Shown here piece after piece: positions 46,201 to 61,200 of a stretch of 64,000 nucleotides of DNA. The stretch is taken from assembly GCF_040802235.1 (NCBI RefSeq), contig NC_133161.1:13037001-13101000 (forward strand), given 5' to 3'. Made by a program: the position numbers and the translations under genes. This DNA is from Manis javanica (Eukaryota; Chordata; Mammalia; Pholidota; Manidae). The notes below the pieces were generated by a model, which had not been told where the DNA came from, made no database searches, and saw only the letters and a program-made list of their open reading frames with translations. Every line of letters starts with the position of its first letter. The stretch's first letter is position 1.

Positions 46201-49200
46201 TGACACATATCATTTTGAGATAATTCTTATGTGACCTTTATAAATTGGATGACAGTGGGTGTTTGATGGCAGTGACTGGACAGGCTGACCATTTCATTGT
46301 TTCTGTGGATCAGTCACAAAGAAAAAAATTCAAGAAAGCCTTTACAGTTTGTTTTTGAAAGTGGGACAATTTATTTTTAAATGAATAGCGCTATTAAGTG
46401 AAATTGATGATGTGCTGCTTGAGACACAGTGACTTTTCCTCTGAAGCATAACAGTAAACCAAAAAGTATCAATAAGACTATGACAACTTAGAATCATGGC
46501 TATTTTCAGCCATTTTCTTCTAAAATCATGTCTTTGGTCAGCCAGTGCTGGTCAGAGCCTGACCTTCCAACTCTTTCCTCCTGGGTCCTCCTGTAGGTTT
46601 TGTGTATTTTAGGAAATTGGGGCATTTTAATACTGGGGAGGAACATAGAGATTACATAGGTCAAATTATTTCTTTTCCAGGTGAAAGAAGTTGGGGCCCC
46701 AGGGAATTAAGTGACCAACTGAGGATATTGCCTTAAAAACTGTTAGCTTGGATCAGTGAGTCCTGCCCCTTCTCAATTGTCAGGGTCATACTTTTTTTAA
46801 ATAATTTTTTTTATTAAGGTATTATTGATATATACTCTTATGAAGGTTTCACATGAAAAACAATGTGGTTACTACATTCACCCATATTATTGAGTCCCCC
46901 TCATACCCCATTGTAGTCACTGTCCATCAGTGTAATAAGATGCCACAGAGTCACTACTTGTCTTCTCTGTTCTACACTGTCTTCTCAGGGTCCTACTTTT
47001 TAAAGCCCACTTAGGGTAATACAGTATGTGCACTTGCACAGCACCAAGCCCTTTCATACAGATCCATGTACTCAGTCTTTTGAGGGGCACAGTTAGTATT
47101 TTCCACTAGAACACTGAGCCTTAGCTGTGCCTTGCTTGAGATGTCACAGCTGGAAGCAGCAGACCAGGACTTCTGAACAGATCTTACTTTTCACCATGCA
47201 GTGCTGTCTCCCTGTTCATTTCTAAGATTCCTTCTGTCTCAGTGAGGTTATAAAAATGTTCAAAGAGCTAAAAAATCTAGACCTAAACACAACATGTTAT
47301 TAATATGTATCAAATAGAATAAAATACAAATTTGAACATTAAGAAATTAGCTTTTCTTAACTCCTTTTTCTTTCACCAGCTTTACTGCCATTGCATATAT
47401 TCAGAGCTAATCATTTTCTCTAGGACTATTGTAATAGCTAGTGACCCTTCCATTGGAGTCTTTACCTACCCATCGATTTTTTTTAACAGCTTTACTGAGG
47501 TATACAATAAGCTGCACATGTTTAAAATGTCCCATTTGATGAATTTGGGTATGCATGCACCCTTAAAACCATCATCACAATTCAGATGACCCCATCACCC
47601 CTAGAAGTTTCCTCACGCCCCTTGGTAATTCCTGTCCCCCATCCCTCCTACCACCTCTCTCTTTGTCCCTTGCAATCTCCAGGCAACTACTGATCTGCTG
47701 TCACTTTAGATTAATGTGAATTTTCTAAAATTTTACATAAATGGAATATATAGTATGTATTCTTTCTTGCCTTTCTTCTTTCATTCAGCATACTTCTTTT
47801 GAGATTCATTCAGGTTGTGGATAGTTCATTCCTTTGTGTAGCTGAGTAGTAACTACTGTACCACAATTTGTTTATCTGTTCACCCGTTGATGAACACTTG
47901 GGTTGTTTTCAGTTTTGGCTGCTGCAGATGAAGCTACATAAACATTTGTGTACAAATTGATGTATGGACATCATTTGCTTTCCTTTCCCTTGGATAAATA
48001 CCTTGGAGTAGAATGGCTGGGTCTTACGGCAAGTGCATGGGTATCTTTTTAAGAAACTGGCGGTCTCTCCCAAAGTGGTTGTGCCATTTTACATTCCCAC
48101 CAGCAGAGTGTAAGGATCCTAGTTGCTGTTATATCCTTGCCAATACTTGGTCTTTTTGATTTTTGCTATTCTAGTAGATGTGTAGTGATAGCTCATTTTG
48201 GTTTTAATTTGCATTTCTATGTCTGATTATGTTGAGCATCTTTTCATACACTTATTTTATCATACTTTGTGTGTGAAGTATCTAATAAATTTTTTTGCCC
48301 CCTTTCAAAGTCTTTTTATTTTGAGATTATTTATATTCATACTCTTTAACATTGTATTGTATTATTTGTTTCATATTAAGTTTTGAGGATTCTTTATATT
48401 CCAGGTCAGTGATACACAAATATTTCCTCCCAATCTGTGACTTACATTTTGAATTCTCTTAATGGTGTTTTTCAGTGAGCCCCAAATTGAACTTTAGTAT
48501 AATAAAATCTTAGAGTTAGGAGAGACTTTTTTGGGTATACTTTAAAAAAATATTAAAATGTTGATTCTTTGTAATGTGAACATGTAGTGTTTTGGCCATT
48601 TTGTAATTGCCCTGCACAAGAACCCCTTCTCATGCTGTTGTCTGGTTTTCCACTGTTCTCTGTCTTAGACGAGGTGTTGTTTTTGGTCTCTGGAGTGCCT
48701 GTGCTTCAGTGGGCAATATTTTGGGAGCATGCCTCGCTTCTTCTGTTCTGCAGTATGGTTATGAGGTATGTATCTCTTTCTAGCTTTTTCTTGAGTATAT
48801 AAGCATTTTGTTTTTTAGGTAATTATATTGGCCATTTAAGACTTCCTAGAACTGTATTTGGGTGGGGCACAGCTTGTATTAAAAGCGGACAAACTTTTGA
48901 CTAATTCAAGCACATAAGAAAACTATTCATGGGAAAGCATCCAGGTCTAAAGGCAACTTAATCAGCTGGGAAAAGTATTTGCAACTCATGTTACAAATAA
49001 AGAGCTAATGTCCTTATAAAGCTATAATCTTTATATATTATTTAAAGAGCACCTGCCAAATAATAAGAAAAAGACCAATAACATGCATAAAGAAATGTAA
49101 AGAATTTGAATGTGTAGTTCATGAAAAGAAAATAGAAATGGCTTGTAATCATAGGATGGTATACTCTACTTCACTCATAACTTATTCATTCATCCAATAA

Positions 49201-52200
49201 ATATTTATTAAGCTCCTCTAAGTGCCCCTAGGCAGTAGAGAATAGAGCACTGGCCAAAAAAGACAAAAATCTCTGCCTTTATGGAGCTTGGTATTCATTG
49301 GTGGAGAAATGCAAATTAAAACTACACTAACAAAGAAAGAAAGAAGAAAAGCAAGCAAGCAAAAGAACTGTACTATATGTGTGTTAGATTGGTGAGCATC
49401 CTAAACTTTGATAATAATTTGTGTTAATGAGGATGTGAACATAAAGGCATTGTGGCCGGGAAAGGAACTAACCCCTCCTGGGGTCAACATGGGACTGTCT
49501 GTCAGAATCACAGCTGCTCTGGCAGAGCAGCTCCAACGCCAGGACTTAGTCCCACAGGCAAATGTACTTCAGTATGCACAAAGCCAGCATCTACGTGGCC
49601 ATTTCTGTTCCACGTTGTTTGTGATAGCAAAAACTTGATAAACAAATGTCAACCACGAGGGAAATAGCCAAGCTATGATAGACTGTTCCTGCAGCTGTCA
49701 GGTAGAATTAGGGGCTCTTGTGGGCTGATAGGGAAGGAGCAGGGTGGTATGTTAAGTGAAGAAAGCAAAGGGGCAAACTGTTTGTTGAATGATGCCATTT
49801 GTGTAAAAATGGAGGATGGGTTGAAGAGTATATATTTATATTGGCCTGTATGTTTCCAAAACAATCTCTGGGAAGTGAAAATTAAATAACAGCAATAGCT
49901 ATGTGTTGGGAAAATGAGGATTGAGCGGTGGGAGAAGGGGCGGGAGGAAGTTTGTACTATATATATATCTTTTTGTTGCTTGGATCATGTGAATTGAATG
50001 TATTGCCTATTCAAAATTCTAAATAATTAAAGGTAAGTACATTGCTCTTTTAAAAAATAGATAAATTTTTAAACAGCTCACCAAGTATTTGGTCTCAGTC
50101 AGGGTCACTGGAAAGTCCTTCCTCTGTTCACAGTCGCCTTTTCTAGGCTCCTTAGCATCGCACCTGGATTGTACTAATTGGTTCAGGTGGGAATTTCAGT
50201 TCACCTTATGCACTGCTCCCAGATTTGACTTCTGGAAACACTAATTTGTCACTGACGCGTCCAAGAATTCAGACTGTCTGTCCACCTCATGCTCCATTTT
50301 CTGTCAATTAAAATTCAGCTTGGCAGCCTGGCTTTTGAGATTTTTTATTCTTGATGTCACCTTTCCAGATCAGTTTTATTCCCTTCAACAGATGCTCTCT
50401 GCTTTGACCGTAGCTCATTCCCACCCTGTGCCTTTGCTTCACTTTGCCAGGAAGACAACCTATCGCTTTTTTAGCCCTTCCTTTAGACCTTATCTCACTA
50501 CTCCAATCTCTTTAGCTGCTTCCTTCTAAATTACTATGTAAGTTTCTTATTAGGACTGTGTCTTCGCATTTATTTGGCTACATGATGCCTTATATTTTTG
50601 TTTTGTGTATTGGTTAATTCCTTCAACTGGATAGAATCTTCGAGGGCAGATACTGTCTCTGGTGAGAGGCTGTGTGGTGCAAAGGAGTGAGTTTTTTGGA
50701 GTGAGTCCTGATTTCACAGTTGTTACAGTGCCACTCAGTGTCCATGGGACCTAAATTATCCTCTCTGAGCCTTAAGGAAAAATTAATGGGAACCTGCACT
50801 AAAACTGCTCAGTGCCTGGCATGGCTAAGCTCCCAGTGTTCCTTCCTCCCCACATGTGCCTCCAAGCATGTCCCAGAAGTGTAAGAAGCATCTCTGTCCT
50901 CTCTCCCCCAGTATGCCTTTCTGGTGACGGCAGCTGTGCAGTTTGCTGGTGGGATCATCATCTTCTTTGGACTACTGGTGTCACCAGAAGAAATTGGTGA
51001 GAAGCTGTCTCTTCCGTTCAGAACCTCTTATGCTAATAGGCGAGGAGAAATCTAAGGCCAGGACAGCCAGTCTTCCTAGCAGAACTGTGAGCTGCTTTCA
51101 GTGAATGAAAGGAGCAGTATTGCAATTTGTGTCCTGTGGACGCCGTGGCTATGCCTGGCACAGCTGCAGATGTTTGAGGGAGTGAGGCTCACCTTTTACA
51201 GAATCAGGGGAGACTCCTCATTTATGAATGAGTTTTATAATTGAGACACTGACTAGAAATTAGCATGGATGTATTTCTAATTTCACTTCTTGAGACAGAT
51301 TTTTTTTCCTTCATGAAAGTATTTTAGTTTGATACTTACCTATGGTTCAATACAGAATATGTACAAGCAAAACCACAGAAGCAAATACATGTACAATTCT
51401 TCTATCTTTGGAGTATTACTAAAGAGAGTCATCAGGTTAATAGTATATAGTCAATATTTTTTTTGTGTAAGAGAGATAGTGTGTTGTAATTGAAAAGCAT
51501 TGCTTGAAGCCAGATAAAGTAGAATTAGAGTTCTGGGTTTGTTGTCCATTGGCTGTGACCCTCATTGACCTTAGTTGACCTTGACCTCTGAACCTTACTT
51601 GCTTCTTTTGTAAAATGGAAATAAAAATAATATTGACCCTCTAAGTAATGATACGTGCAAAGCACTAGCGCAATGCCAGGCACCAAGAAGGCACTTTGTA
51701 AATTGTGGCTCTTACTGTTTTAGGTCTCCCAGATATTGAGGCAGAGGAAAATTTTGAAGAAGACTCACACAAGCCATTAATTCATGGTGCTGAAAATGAA
51801 GACGAATATGAGCCTAATTATTCAATCCAAGAAGACAGTACTATTACCCAAGTCAAGGCCATAAGCTTTTATCAGGCTTGTTGTCTTCCTGGAGTCCTAC
51901 CAGTAAGGACTGTTCAGATCTCCTTACCACAACCAGTGAGATACTGTGATGAGATATTAACTCTGCCTGGGATAAAGCATCTTCACATATTTAGTTTATT
52001 TTTGATACTTTGTTTTAGGAATTTTTGTTTAGAGGAATATTGTATAGTGCCCTTCAGCTTGTTTCTATACCAGCACCACTTGAAATCTCATCTGACATCT
52101 AATGCAGGGGTTGGCAGGCCTTTTCTGTGAGGAGCCAGATAGTAAACGTTTTCAGCTTTGGGGGGACTGTACGATCTCTGCCACAGGCACTAAACTCTGT

Positions 52201-55200
52201 AGAGCAAATGACACCGTCAACAACAACATGGAGCAACTGGGCATGGCCAGATTTGGCCTGTGAGCCCTAGTCTGATCCTGATCTAGCATTCGAGTAAGAA
52301 GGTACAACTGATACTGTTGAATATGTCATTCTTGGCCTATTGAAGTATTCTAGGATTATATGTATACCAAGAGGGATTTTGAATGGCTCAATAAGACTGC
52401 CTATTTGCCTATATAATTATCATTCCAGGGGGAAAAATTGCCCTTTTATTAAAAGGTCTAAGAGCAGAATACTCCACAGTATTTCTTGGTAGTACATTCC
52501 AGTGTTTCCACAACCTTTACAGTTGGGAGAACTTTCTAATGTCTGAAGTAAATCCCTTCTACTTCAGTTCTGTCTTGGTGTTTTGGGCGCTCTAGCACGG
52601 GAGTGGAAGTTAAGAGGCCTAGGTTATGTTTCCAGCTTACCCACTAATTCTCTTTGAGGCCTGGGGTAAGTCACTCAGCCCATCCTTTGTCTCAGTTTCC
52701 CTTCCCGTGGAATAGAAGGTATGCCAGTCTTCTGTAGGGTCTGTAATGGTGAGTTACTGTATTGTAAACAAGCACCCGGTTTTGATAATTTTTTTGTTGA
52801 GTGGCACTTTATGAATATAACCCCTCAGCTAGATTCAGGGTCTTCAGGTTGTCATATTTCATACTTATCAGTTCCCTTCTACCTATGCCCCTAAACTAAG
52901 AGAACTGAAATTTGCAAAGAGATAGTTCAGTGTGAGTTAAAATGTAAATGTGAGATCCCATAATTCTTTAACCAAAAGATGATGTAATGTAAGGGCAATG
53001 AAAGTTCCATTAGGCCTGTTCTTATGCTAATGATTAGTATTTTTTAACTAGTTATTACAGTATTCTGCTGGTAGCATTTTAATTTCTGAGAGAACTTAAA
53101 TTTTTTGTGACTAAATGTGGAACTCTTTTGTTACTCCTTTGTGTTTCACAAGCAATTGTTCCCTGACTCAGGCAGGGATGTGCAGGAAATCTAGTAAACT
53201 TAATTCCTTTGTCTTTGTAGCAGGCTGTGTGGACACGACACAGTCGAGACTGGGATTTGGCTCTCTAGGGGGTGGCTATTGCCCTGCCAGGGAAACTGTT
53301 TTAAAACAAGTGATACCTAGGGAATAACTGGCAGCTCTAGGGAAAAGAATATTCTAGCCAGACACCCTTTGAAGTCCATCTCTCTGTTCTTTCCCTTTTT
53401 TCTTTTGATGCTAATGTCAGGATTTCCTGGTAATAATGTGCTGAATATAGGAGACTTAGCCTCACTGCCATCTTAAGGCAGCTGCAACTTTTATTCCTCG
53501 TAAAGCCACGAGGCCCGTGATGATCAGGTTCTTTCCTTTTTGACTCACCAAAGGTACTCTTTGCTTTTCCACTGGATGTGAGAATACAAAGCTTTTGGAA
53601 ACTACAGTGTGAAAGTAGTTTTAATGTTGATGCTTTTCTTAGACCTTGAAACTATAGGTTAGTCACATGGCTCTCCATGGTTCACAGTATCAACATTGCA
53701 GGAAGTAGAAGAACCAGAAAACTTTGGCTGCTTGCAATGAAAGCTGTGGTGTTTGCTGACTTTATTTGCTCATGGTTAATGCTAGCTAGTGGCATGAATA
53801 TGTTTTGTCTTTGTCTAAATAAAGAACTGTGAGTATCTGCCCTGCCTTATAGGTTCAAAACACTGGTTTGCTTCTACCAGAGAACTGAAAGGAGAAGAAC
53901 CAATTAAGAAATAGTCAATGTGTTTTTTTATTCCAAAGGTCTGCTGTCCATGTCTTTCTAGAAGCTAATGGGGACACAGAGAAGAGAGAGACTAGGTAAA
54001 GCCAGGCAGATGGGAATTTGTAGAAATGTTTAATTTAAAAATCAGCTACTGTTTGTCCCAAACTCCTCTATTTTGTTTTGCTTTTCTGTTGCATGAAAAA
54101 TGGTGGTCATGCTGTGCTGTTTGTTCCCTATTGATAGGTGAATGTTTTTCTTGCAGTATTCACTGGCCTATGCCTGCTTGAAGTTAGTGAATTACTCTTT
54201 CTTCTTCTGGTTACCCTTTTATCTGAGTAACAACTTTGGATGGAAGGAGGCGGAAGCTGACAAACTGTCCATTTGGTACGATGTTGGAGGAATTATAGGT
54301 AATGCCAGTTACATATCTTTTTTTAAATAAAAGAGTTAGTCACTGGTAACATTTTAATGGGTGGTGAAATCTGGCATCATTTAAAGTTTTATTATTTATT
54401 CCACAGCCATTTTTCCTAAAGTGTTCTACCAGTAAACAGACAAACTCTTAAGAAAAAAAAAAGTCCATAAAAAAGAAGACCCAGCCTGAGGCTGCCCTGT
54501 GATTTATAGGCCCTTTTTTTCTCAGTCCTTTGTTGACAGATCAGTTCTTTTGTCTTAGGAAGCACAGGGGTGTGTCCCTCTGTGATCTCTTTAGATGTAA
54601 CCCTTTGATACACTTTCAGTGGTACCTCGACTCCAAAGCTAATTGTAGGTCAGAGATCTAAGAATGTGAATGTGTTCACTTCATCCACCTCCCCCACTTT
54701 CCCACTACCCACAGCCAAAGAAGGGAAGATAGTAGCTTAGCGTATGGATTGTCAGATCACAGAAGTTGGAATGATAGGGATTAATTTTTGTATGTTGCAG
54801 TTGTTTCATTGTACCCAGCTGATTTTAATAGTGACTTTTACTGTGGTTGGAAGTCTAAACAAATAAGAAACTTTTAAGTAGAAGGCAGATGTACATAATG
54901 CGTTTTAGTAGGTGTTAGTGGTATGACTATGGCTAAACCTTACGTCCTTTCTGGTACATTTACATTTAGAACTGTGATAAGGCTAAACTGCCCTGGATGC
55001 ATGAAAGCACACAGTGTACCTTTAGGTGATGTACTGTTACTGTGTTTGAACGTGTCTGCCCTTATTCTTGGATTCAGAGTCAAAGGTGAGGTTGGTTCCT
55101 TTAGACTCTAACCATACTTCTGGGTCCTGCTGTCTGATGTGGATTCACCAGATGTCCCATGGCCCCAGGAACTCCAAATGGGACTGTATCTCAATGACTG

Positions 55201-58200
55201 TGTTGCTTGAAGGATTCCTATTACCTGTTTTTAAACATCTTGACCTGTTGGTTATTACCAAACCATAGTTGCTGCTTTTAATTTTAGTGACTGCTTATTG
55301 GCTGCTACTAATAGCCTATGAGGCATGGTCCTTAATTATTCATCCTTTAAAATAACAGCAGAAAAATCAAGAAAAGCCTTTACAGCTGGCTTGAGAAGGG
55401 AAAATGGCAGGGGACAGTCAGTGGTTTTGATGATTTTTGCTTTTTCCTTGTTTTCGTGTAGATTCATGGTGTTCTGTCCCCATCAGCTGTCATGGCAATT
55501 AACAAGTCAGGTAGTCTTCCTCAAAGGAAATTATGGAGGCAGCTTTTTAGGAGAGTCAGCCATCTTTTTGGTAGATCAGTGTTAGGATCCTGAGAGTGGG
55601 TAGAGGTACATGGTGAGCAGGTTTCAGGTAACTCAACTAAATCATGAACGGTTTTGACTGAGATGTACTCTGTACTTAAAGGTGGAACTTTGCAAGGCTT
55701 CATCTCTGACATATTACAGAAGAGAGCACCAGTTTTAGCTCTAAGTCTGCTTCTGGCAGTTGGGTCCCTCGTTGGATACAGCCGTGAGTATTCCCCTGCA
55801 ATTAAATTCTTTTCCTGATCTATTAGGACTAAGGCATTTGCCTTGAGTTAGTGGTCAACCCCAGGGAGATCTTGACACCACAAGGCCAGCTACAAAGGCT
55901 GATATGAGACCTTTGTATTGTCCTGTAAATGCCCGGTGACAGTATGATCACATAGTTTTATTTGCTGGGGAGGAAACTGGCATCTCTTCTGCTTTGTTGG
56001 TTTGTTTAAAAGCTTGCTGGGAGAGTGTGTATGCTTTGTTTGAGGGTAGGCTCCAGAGGGATAGCATTAGAGCCAATAAAACAATAAAAGGGAAAAGCTT
56101 TCAGAAGACGAAAGATGGTAATTAGTAGGCTTGGTATATGTCCCTTCAGATGCTGCTGAGATGGGAGTAGAGTTTTTCTTTAGCTTTAGGAGTCTCATTA
56201 GCTTGAGCCACCAGCAAGAGGCAGACATTACAGATAGAAGTTGGAATTGGCGGTGAGAGTGTTGAATCCCTTTGCTGTCTCTGGGCGTGATGTGTGAGGG
56301 CGCAGAGATCCAGATCTTTGGCACCGTTCAGTGGGGGCTTTTAAGGTCAGCATGCTGTGTTTGTGTCTCTCCTTGCAGGCTCTCCAAACGATACGTCCAT
56401 CAACGCACTTCTGATGACTGTTACAGGTATGGCACAAGGTGCCCTTTCACTGTTCTCTTACAATTGCTCTATTAAATAAAGAGCAAAAAATGAAACTGTT
56501 TTCTCCCTCAGTCTGAATGATACCAAAACCTTAATTCTAGAGAACTCAGGTGGTGAAGGGGAAGACGTGTCCTCCAGATTCTTTTTCTCTGCTCTTAACG
56601 TGACCTGCATAGTCCTGCTCTGACAGAAGCAGTCCCTTTTGACAGAAGTTTTCTAAAAGTGTTGCTTGCTGCCCCTGCTTCTCATATTAATTCTGGAACT
56701 GGCCTTAGGAAGATAGTGCATTGGAAACCAGTTCCCCAGCTTTCAGAAAGTTCAGTTTAGCTAGTTTTTCCTCGTATGTTGGAGTTGGTCAGGATTTTTT
56801 CACTTAAGCACCAAACAAAACAGTTGCATGCAACTGTGGGCCACATTATAGAAAAATGACTTATTTCTAAACTTTAGATCATACTCAGGATAGTGAGAGC
56901 TGCTCATGATACGGGAGGCCAGCCATGTGAACAGACTCACACGCACCAACTGCTGCTCCATCCTTGGACAGCCTCCCAGCAGTGGCAGATAGAACTGCCT
57001 GCACTATTTAAATGACTTTTTCTCTTCTCTTTTTATTTTTCAGTATGTTTGGTTGAATTTGGATAGTCAAATGCTCAAATGATGCAACTCTACAATAACA
57101 AGTTGACAGGCGAGTGTAGTTAATGAATGCATACGTCCCAGGATTAGAAAGGCTGTGTGTTCACTGTGTTTTCTGTATCTTTAGTTTTTATAAAACATAT
57201 TAGATGCTACATAATTGAGGTTGGGATTTTGGAGAATTGAATGCTAACTAGTTTGAGGATAATATTGTATGAGAGAATTTCCACTTTTACTGGTTATTTT
57301 TTCCTTTATTCTCTTTGTCTCCAACGTACTGATAAAATATTGGGGTAAGAACTTGCCTTATCCAGAGGTTCCTAGTGGTGTCATGAGTGGTGTTTAAATG
57401 AGATCCTGTTCTGTTCATGACTTCAGGATTTTTTATTGGTGGGCCTTCTAACATGATCAGCTCTGCTATTTCTGCGGACTTGGGTCGCCAAGAGCTGATC
57501 CAGGGGAGCAATGAGGCTTTGGCGACTGTCACAGGAATTGTGGATGGAACTGGGAGCATTGGAGCTGCGGTGGGCCAGGTGAGAAGATGGGGTGGGGCTG
57601 AAATGGAGTGTCAAGTAGCCTGTTGGTGGTGGGAGCATTTACACCCGCACACTGGGCCACAGAACAGGTGGCACTCTTGTGCTGTGGCACGCTTTAAGCC
57701 ATAGGTTTTTCATCTCTGGTCCAGCTGATGTGACATGATATGGAAGGTCCCTCTACATCTTTTAGTTCCTTCTTCCCACTTTTAATTCCAGATAATTCCT
57801 GTCTGGAAATAAGGTGACATCTCATAAGACAGATCCCTCAGTCCCAGTCTGCTGCCGCCTCATCAGCCTGGACTTAACACTCCAAGGGGACCGTGAGACA
57901 CATGCTTCTTGTTAACCCCCAAACCGGCACGCAGATGCCTCCTCTTCCCCCACCAAACACACACGTACACACGTTCTTCACATGGATCACCACCCAAAAT
58001 TGCCGTGGACCTTGCAGCTGCTCTGAGTCATTTTCCCTGCTTCCTATAACTGTGTCTCAAAGGGCAGTTCATAAATGTCTTGTATCAGAATCATCCGGGA
58101 TATTCATTAAAGTACAATCACTAAGCTTACTATAGACTTACTGAGTTAGAGCCTGGAGATTTCGACAAGCCTTCCTGCTGATTCTCATGCACTCTAAAAC

Positions 58201-61200
58201 CTGGGGCTTCTAGGCTGAGACTGGCCTACTATGAGTAGTCAGAACTATAAATACAGATCTGTTTTTTTGCTTACATTCAGCCTGCTCTCAGAATGATCTC
58301 TCTTCCCTAGACCTTGCACGAGTCTGCCTCTCCTAGGGTATACCATTCCTGGTCATTGAGTACTAATTTTGCAAAAATATGGATTTGAGAATCATCTGTG
58401 TGGATAAAATACTTGAAACTTTGGAAATGAGTGAGATATTTAAAGGGGAAAGAAAATATAGGTAAAGCCTCAGGAGATGCCTGGTAGTCAAAGAAATAGA
58501 AAGCTAGCAGAGTGAAGTGTGGTCCAGGAGACAGAATTTGAGGAGGTGATCGTTAAGATCATAGATACAGAGAGGTCAGGAGAAGGAGAATGGAAGGAAA
58601 AAGGCTTTGGGTTTTGACACTTAGGTTATTCTTAGCCTTGAAATTATTGTATTGCCTGCTTAGTGGAGATGGATCGCTCATGTCCGACTGCTGGTGGTTA
58701 ATGAAAGCAAGTACTGAAGAAAGTAAGCCACCTCAATGCTTATCACTCTGCAGCCATATGTTATATACTGATCTGTTCGTGTCTGTCTCTCCCACTATGA
58801 TTTAAGCTTCATAAGGCAGCATTTTATTCTGTTTTGTCATCTACTGTAGCCCTGGGATCTAGAACAGTTCCTGGCACATGGTGAGCATCAGATATCCATG
58901 AATGGTTGTAGAATGAATGATTGAGGTGATTGATGTGCTTAGCCTATTTGATTATGAGGTAAAAGAGAAAAGAAAGCTTAGCAGAGAAAGGAGAAACTAT
59001 GCTCTGGAGTAGGACAAAAATGTCATCAGCCACCAGTTCAAATGCCTTCGTTTAAGGGGTGAAGGGTGACAGTACTGGGGATCCTTTTCTGAAATTGGTG
59101 CATTTTAAATTATCCTTCCTCACTAATGTTTTCTTCATTAATCAGATGGGTGGATGATATTAATGAGCATGTCAGGAAGTTCATTTTTATTTAGATTGTC
59201 TCACCTGCCAGTGTTCAGATTCGTAACTCTGAGCTTGGATCAGCATTCACCTGACTTCCATGGTTGGGGAAGCAGGATCCAGAGTAAATCATTGTTAACT
59301 TTGCTTATTCCTCTTCCGTGGTAATTTTTAAATAATTTCTCATTGCCTTGGGGATAAAATCCCAACTCCATGACTTAATGTTAAAAACTCTTATCAACCT
59401 TGTCCCTAGTCACTCTCCTAACTTACCCTGAATAAACTCAACTTCCTTGACTTCACAAGAAAAAAAATTGTTTTTTCCTCCTGATTTCCATAGTGGTTGA
59501 TGCATACCTGTAATAGAGCACTTATCACAGTGTGTCCCATCTACTGGGTTATTGTCCACGGTACCAGACTCGCTTTCCTTGGGAACAGGCACTCTGTTGC
59601 CTTCATATTTGTGTTCCCAGTGCTTAGTATGTTTTTGACACATAGTAGGGGCTCAGTAAGATTAAGTTGCAAGAGAAATGAGAATAAATGTCCACATAAA
59701 CACTTGTACACGTATATTCATTACAGCTAAGAAGTAGAAACAACCCAAATGTCCATCAGCTGATGAGTGGGTGAACAAACTGTGGTATTTCGTTTATGTT
59801 GGAGTGTTATTTGGCAATTAAAAAGGATAGATGTTACATGAATGACCCTAAAAAATAGTCTAAGTGAAAGAAGCCAGTCACATAAGACCGCTTTTTGGAA
59901 ATGATTTCATTTGTGTGAGGTATCCAGAACAGGCAAATCTATAGGGAAATAAATTAGATTAGTGGTTGCCTAGCATTGGGTGGGTTTGCAGAGTGACTAC
60001 TGATGGATACAGAGTTTCTTTTGGGGGTGATAACAATGGTCTAAAAATAGATTATGGTGATAACTGTAGTTCTGTGAATACACTGGAAACCATTGAGTTG
60101 CCCACTTCAAATGGGTGGACTTGATATGTAACTTAAATATCCATTAAAGCTGTTTAAAAGAAAGATAAAGTAGTAGTCAGAGAGTTTGGAGGGCCACTAT
60201 TGCTTTCTTGAATGGGTGACTAAACCTCTGTGTTTTCACTTTCCATGATGTGAACTTGGCTAAATCACTGATTGATTCTGCTTTAACTTCTCCACTTAAT
60301 AAATTTCACTAATAGTGTGATCAAAGACCATGGGTGAAACTCTCACATCTATGTCAGTTTATTTTTGAAACGGGTGCCAAAACCATTCAATGGGGAAAGA
60401 ACAGTTTCTTCATCAAGTAGTCCTGGGAATACTGGATATTAACACACACAGAATAATGAAGTTGGACCTTTTTTTAATACCATGTATAAAAAAATTAACT
60501 CGAAATAGATCAAATACCTAACTTTAAGGACTAGAACTATAAAAACTCTTGAAAGAAAGCATAGGGACAAATCTTCATGACAAATATATACAAATGGCCT
60601 GTAAGCACATGAAAAGATCCTCAACATCCTTAGTCTTTACAGAAATGCAGATCAGAAACAATGAGTATCACTTCACACCTATTAGGATGGCTATAATTTT
60701 AAAAAACAAGCAAGTATTTGCGAGGCTGTGGAGAAATTGGAACAGTCTCATACATTGCTCGTGGAAATGTAAAGTGATACAACTGCTGTGGAAAATGCTT
60801 TGGTGGTTCCTCCAAAAGTGTACATAAGTTACCATCAGCCCCAGCAAGCCCAATCTTAGGTGTATACCCCAGAGAATGGAAAATAGAGACTCAGATATTT
60901 GTATGTGAGTGTTCATTGCAGCACTATTCATAGTAGCCAAAAGGTTGGAACAACCCAAAAGTCCGTTGGCTGATGAATAGATAAGCAGCATGTGGTCTGT
61001 CCATACAGTGGAATATTATTCATAAAAGAAGTGAAGTTATGACACAGGCCACAACATGAACTTTGAAAAAGTATGCTAAGCGAAATAAGCCAGACACGAA
61101 AGGACAAATATTGTGTGATTCCACTTAACATGAACTGTCTAGAGTAGGCACTTTCATGGACACAGCAAGTAGATTAGAGGTTACCAGGGAATGGTGAGAG

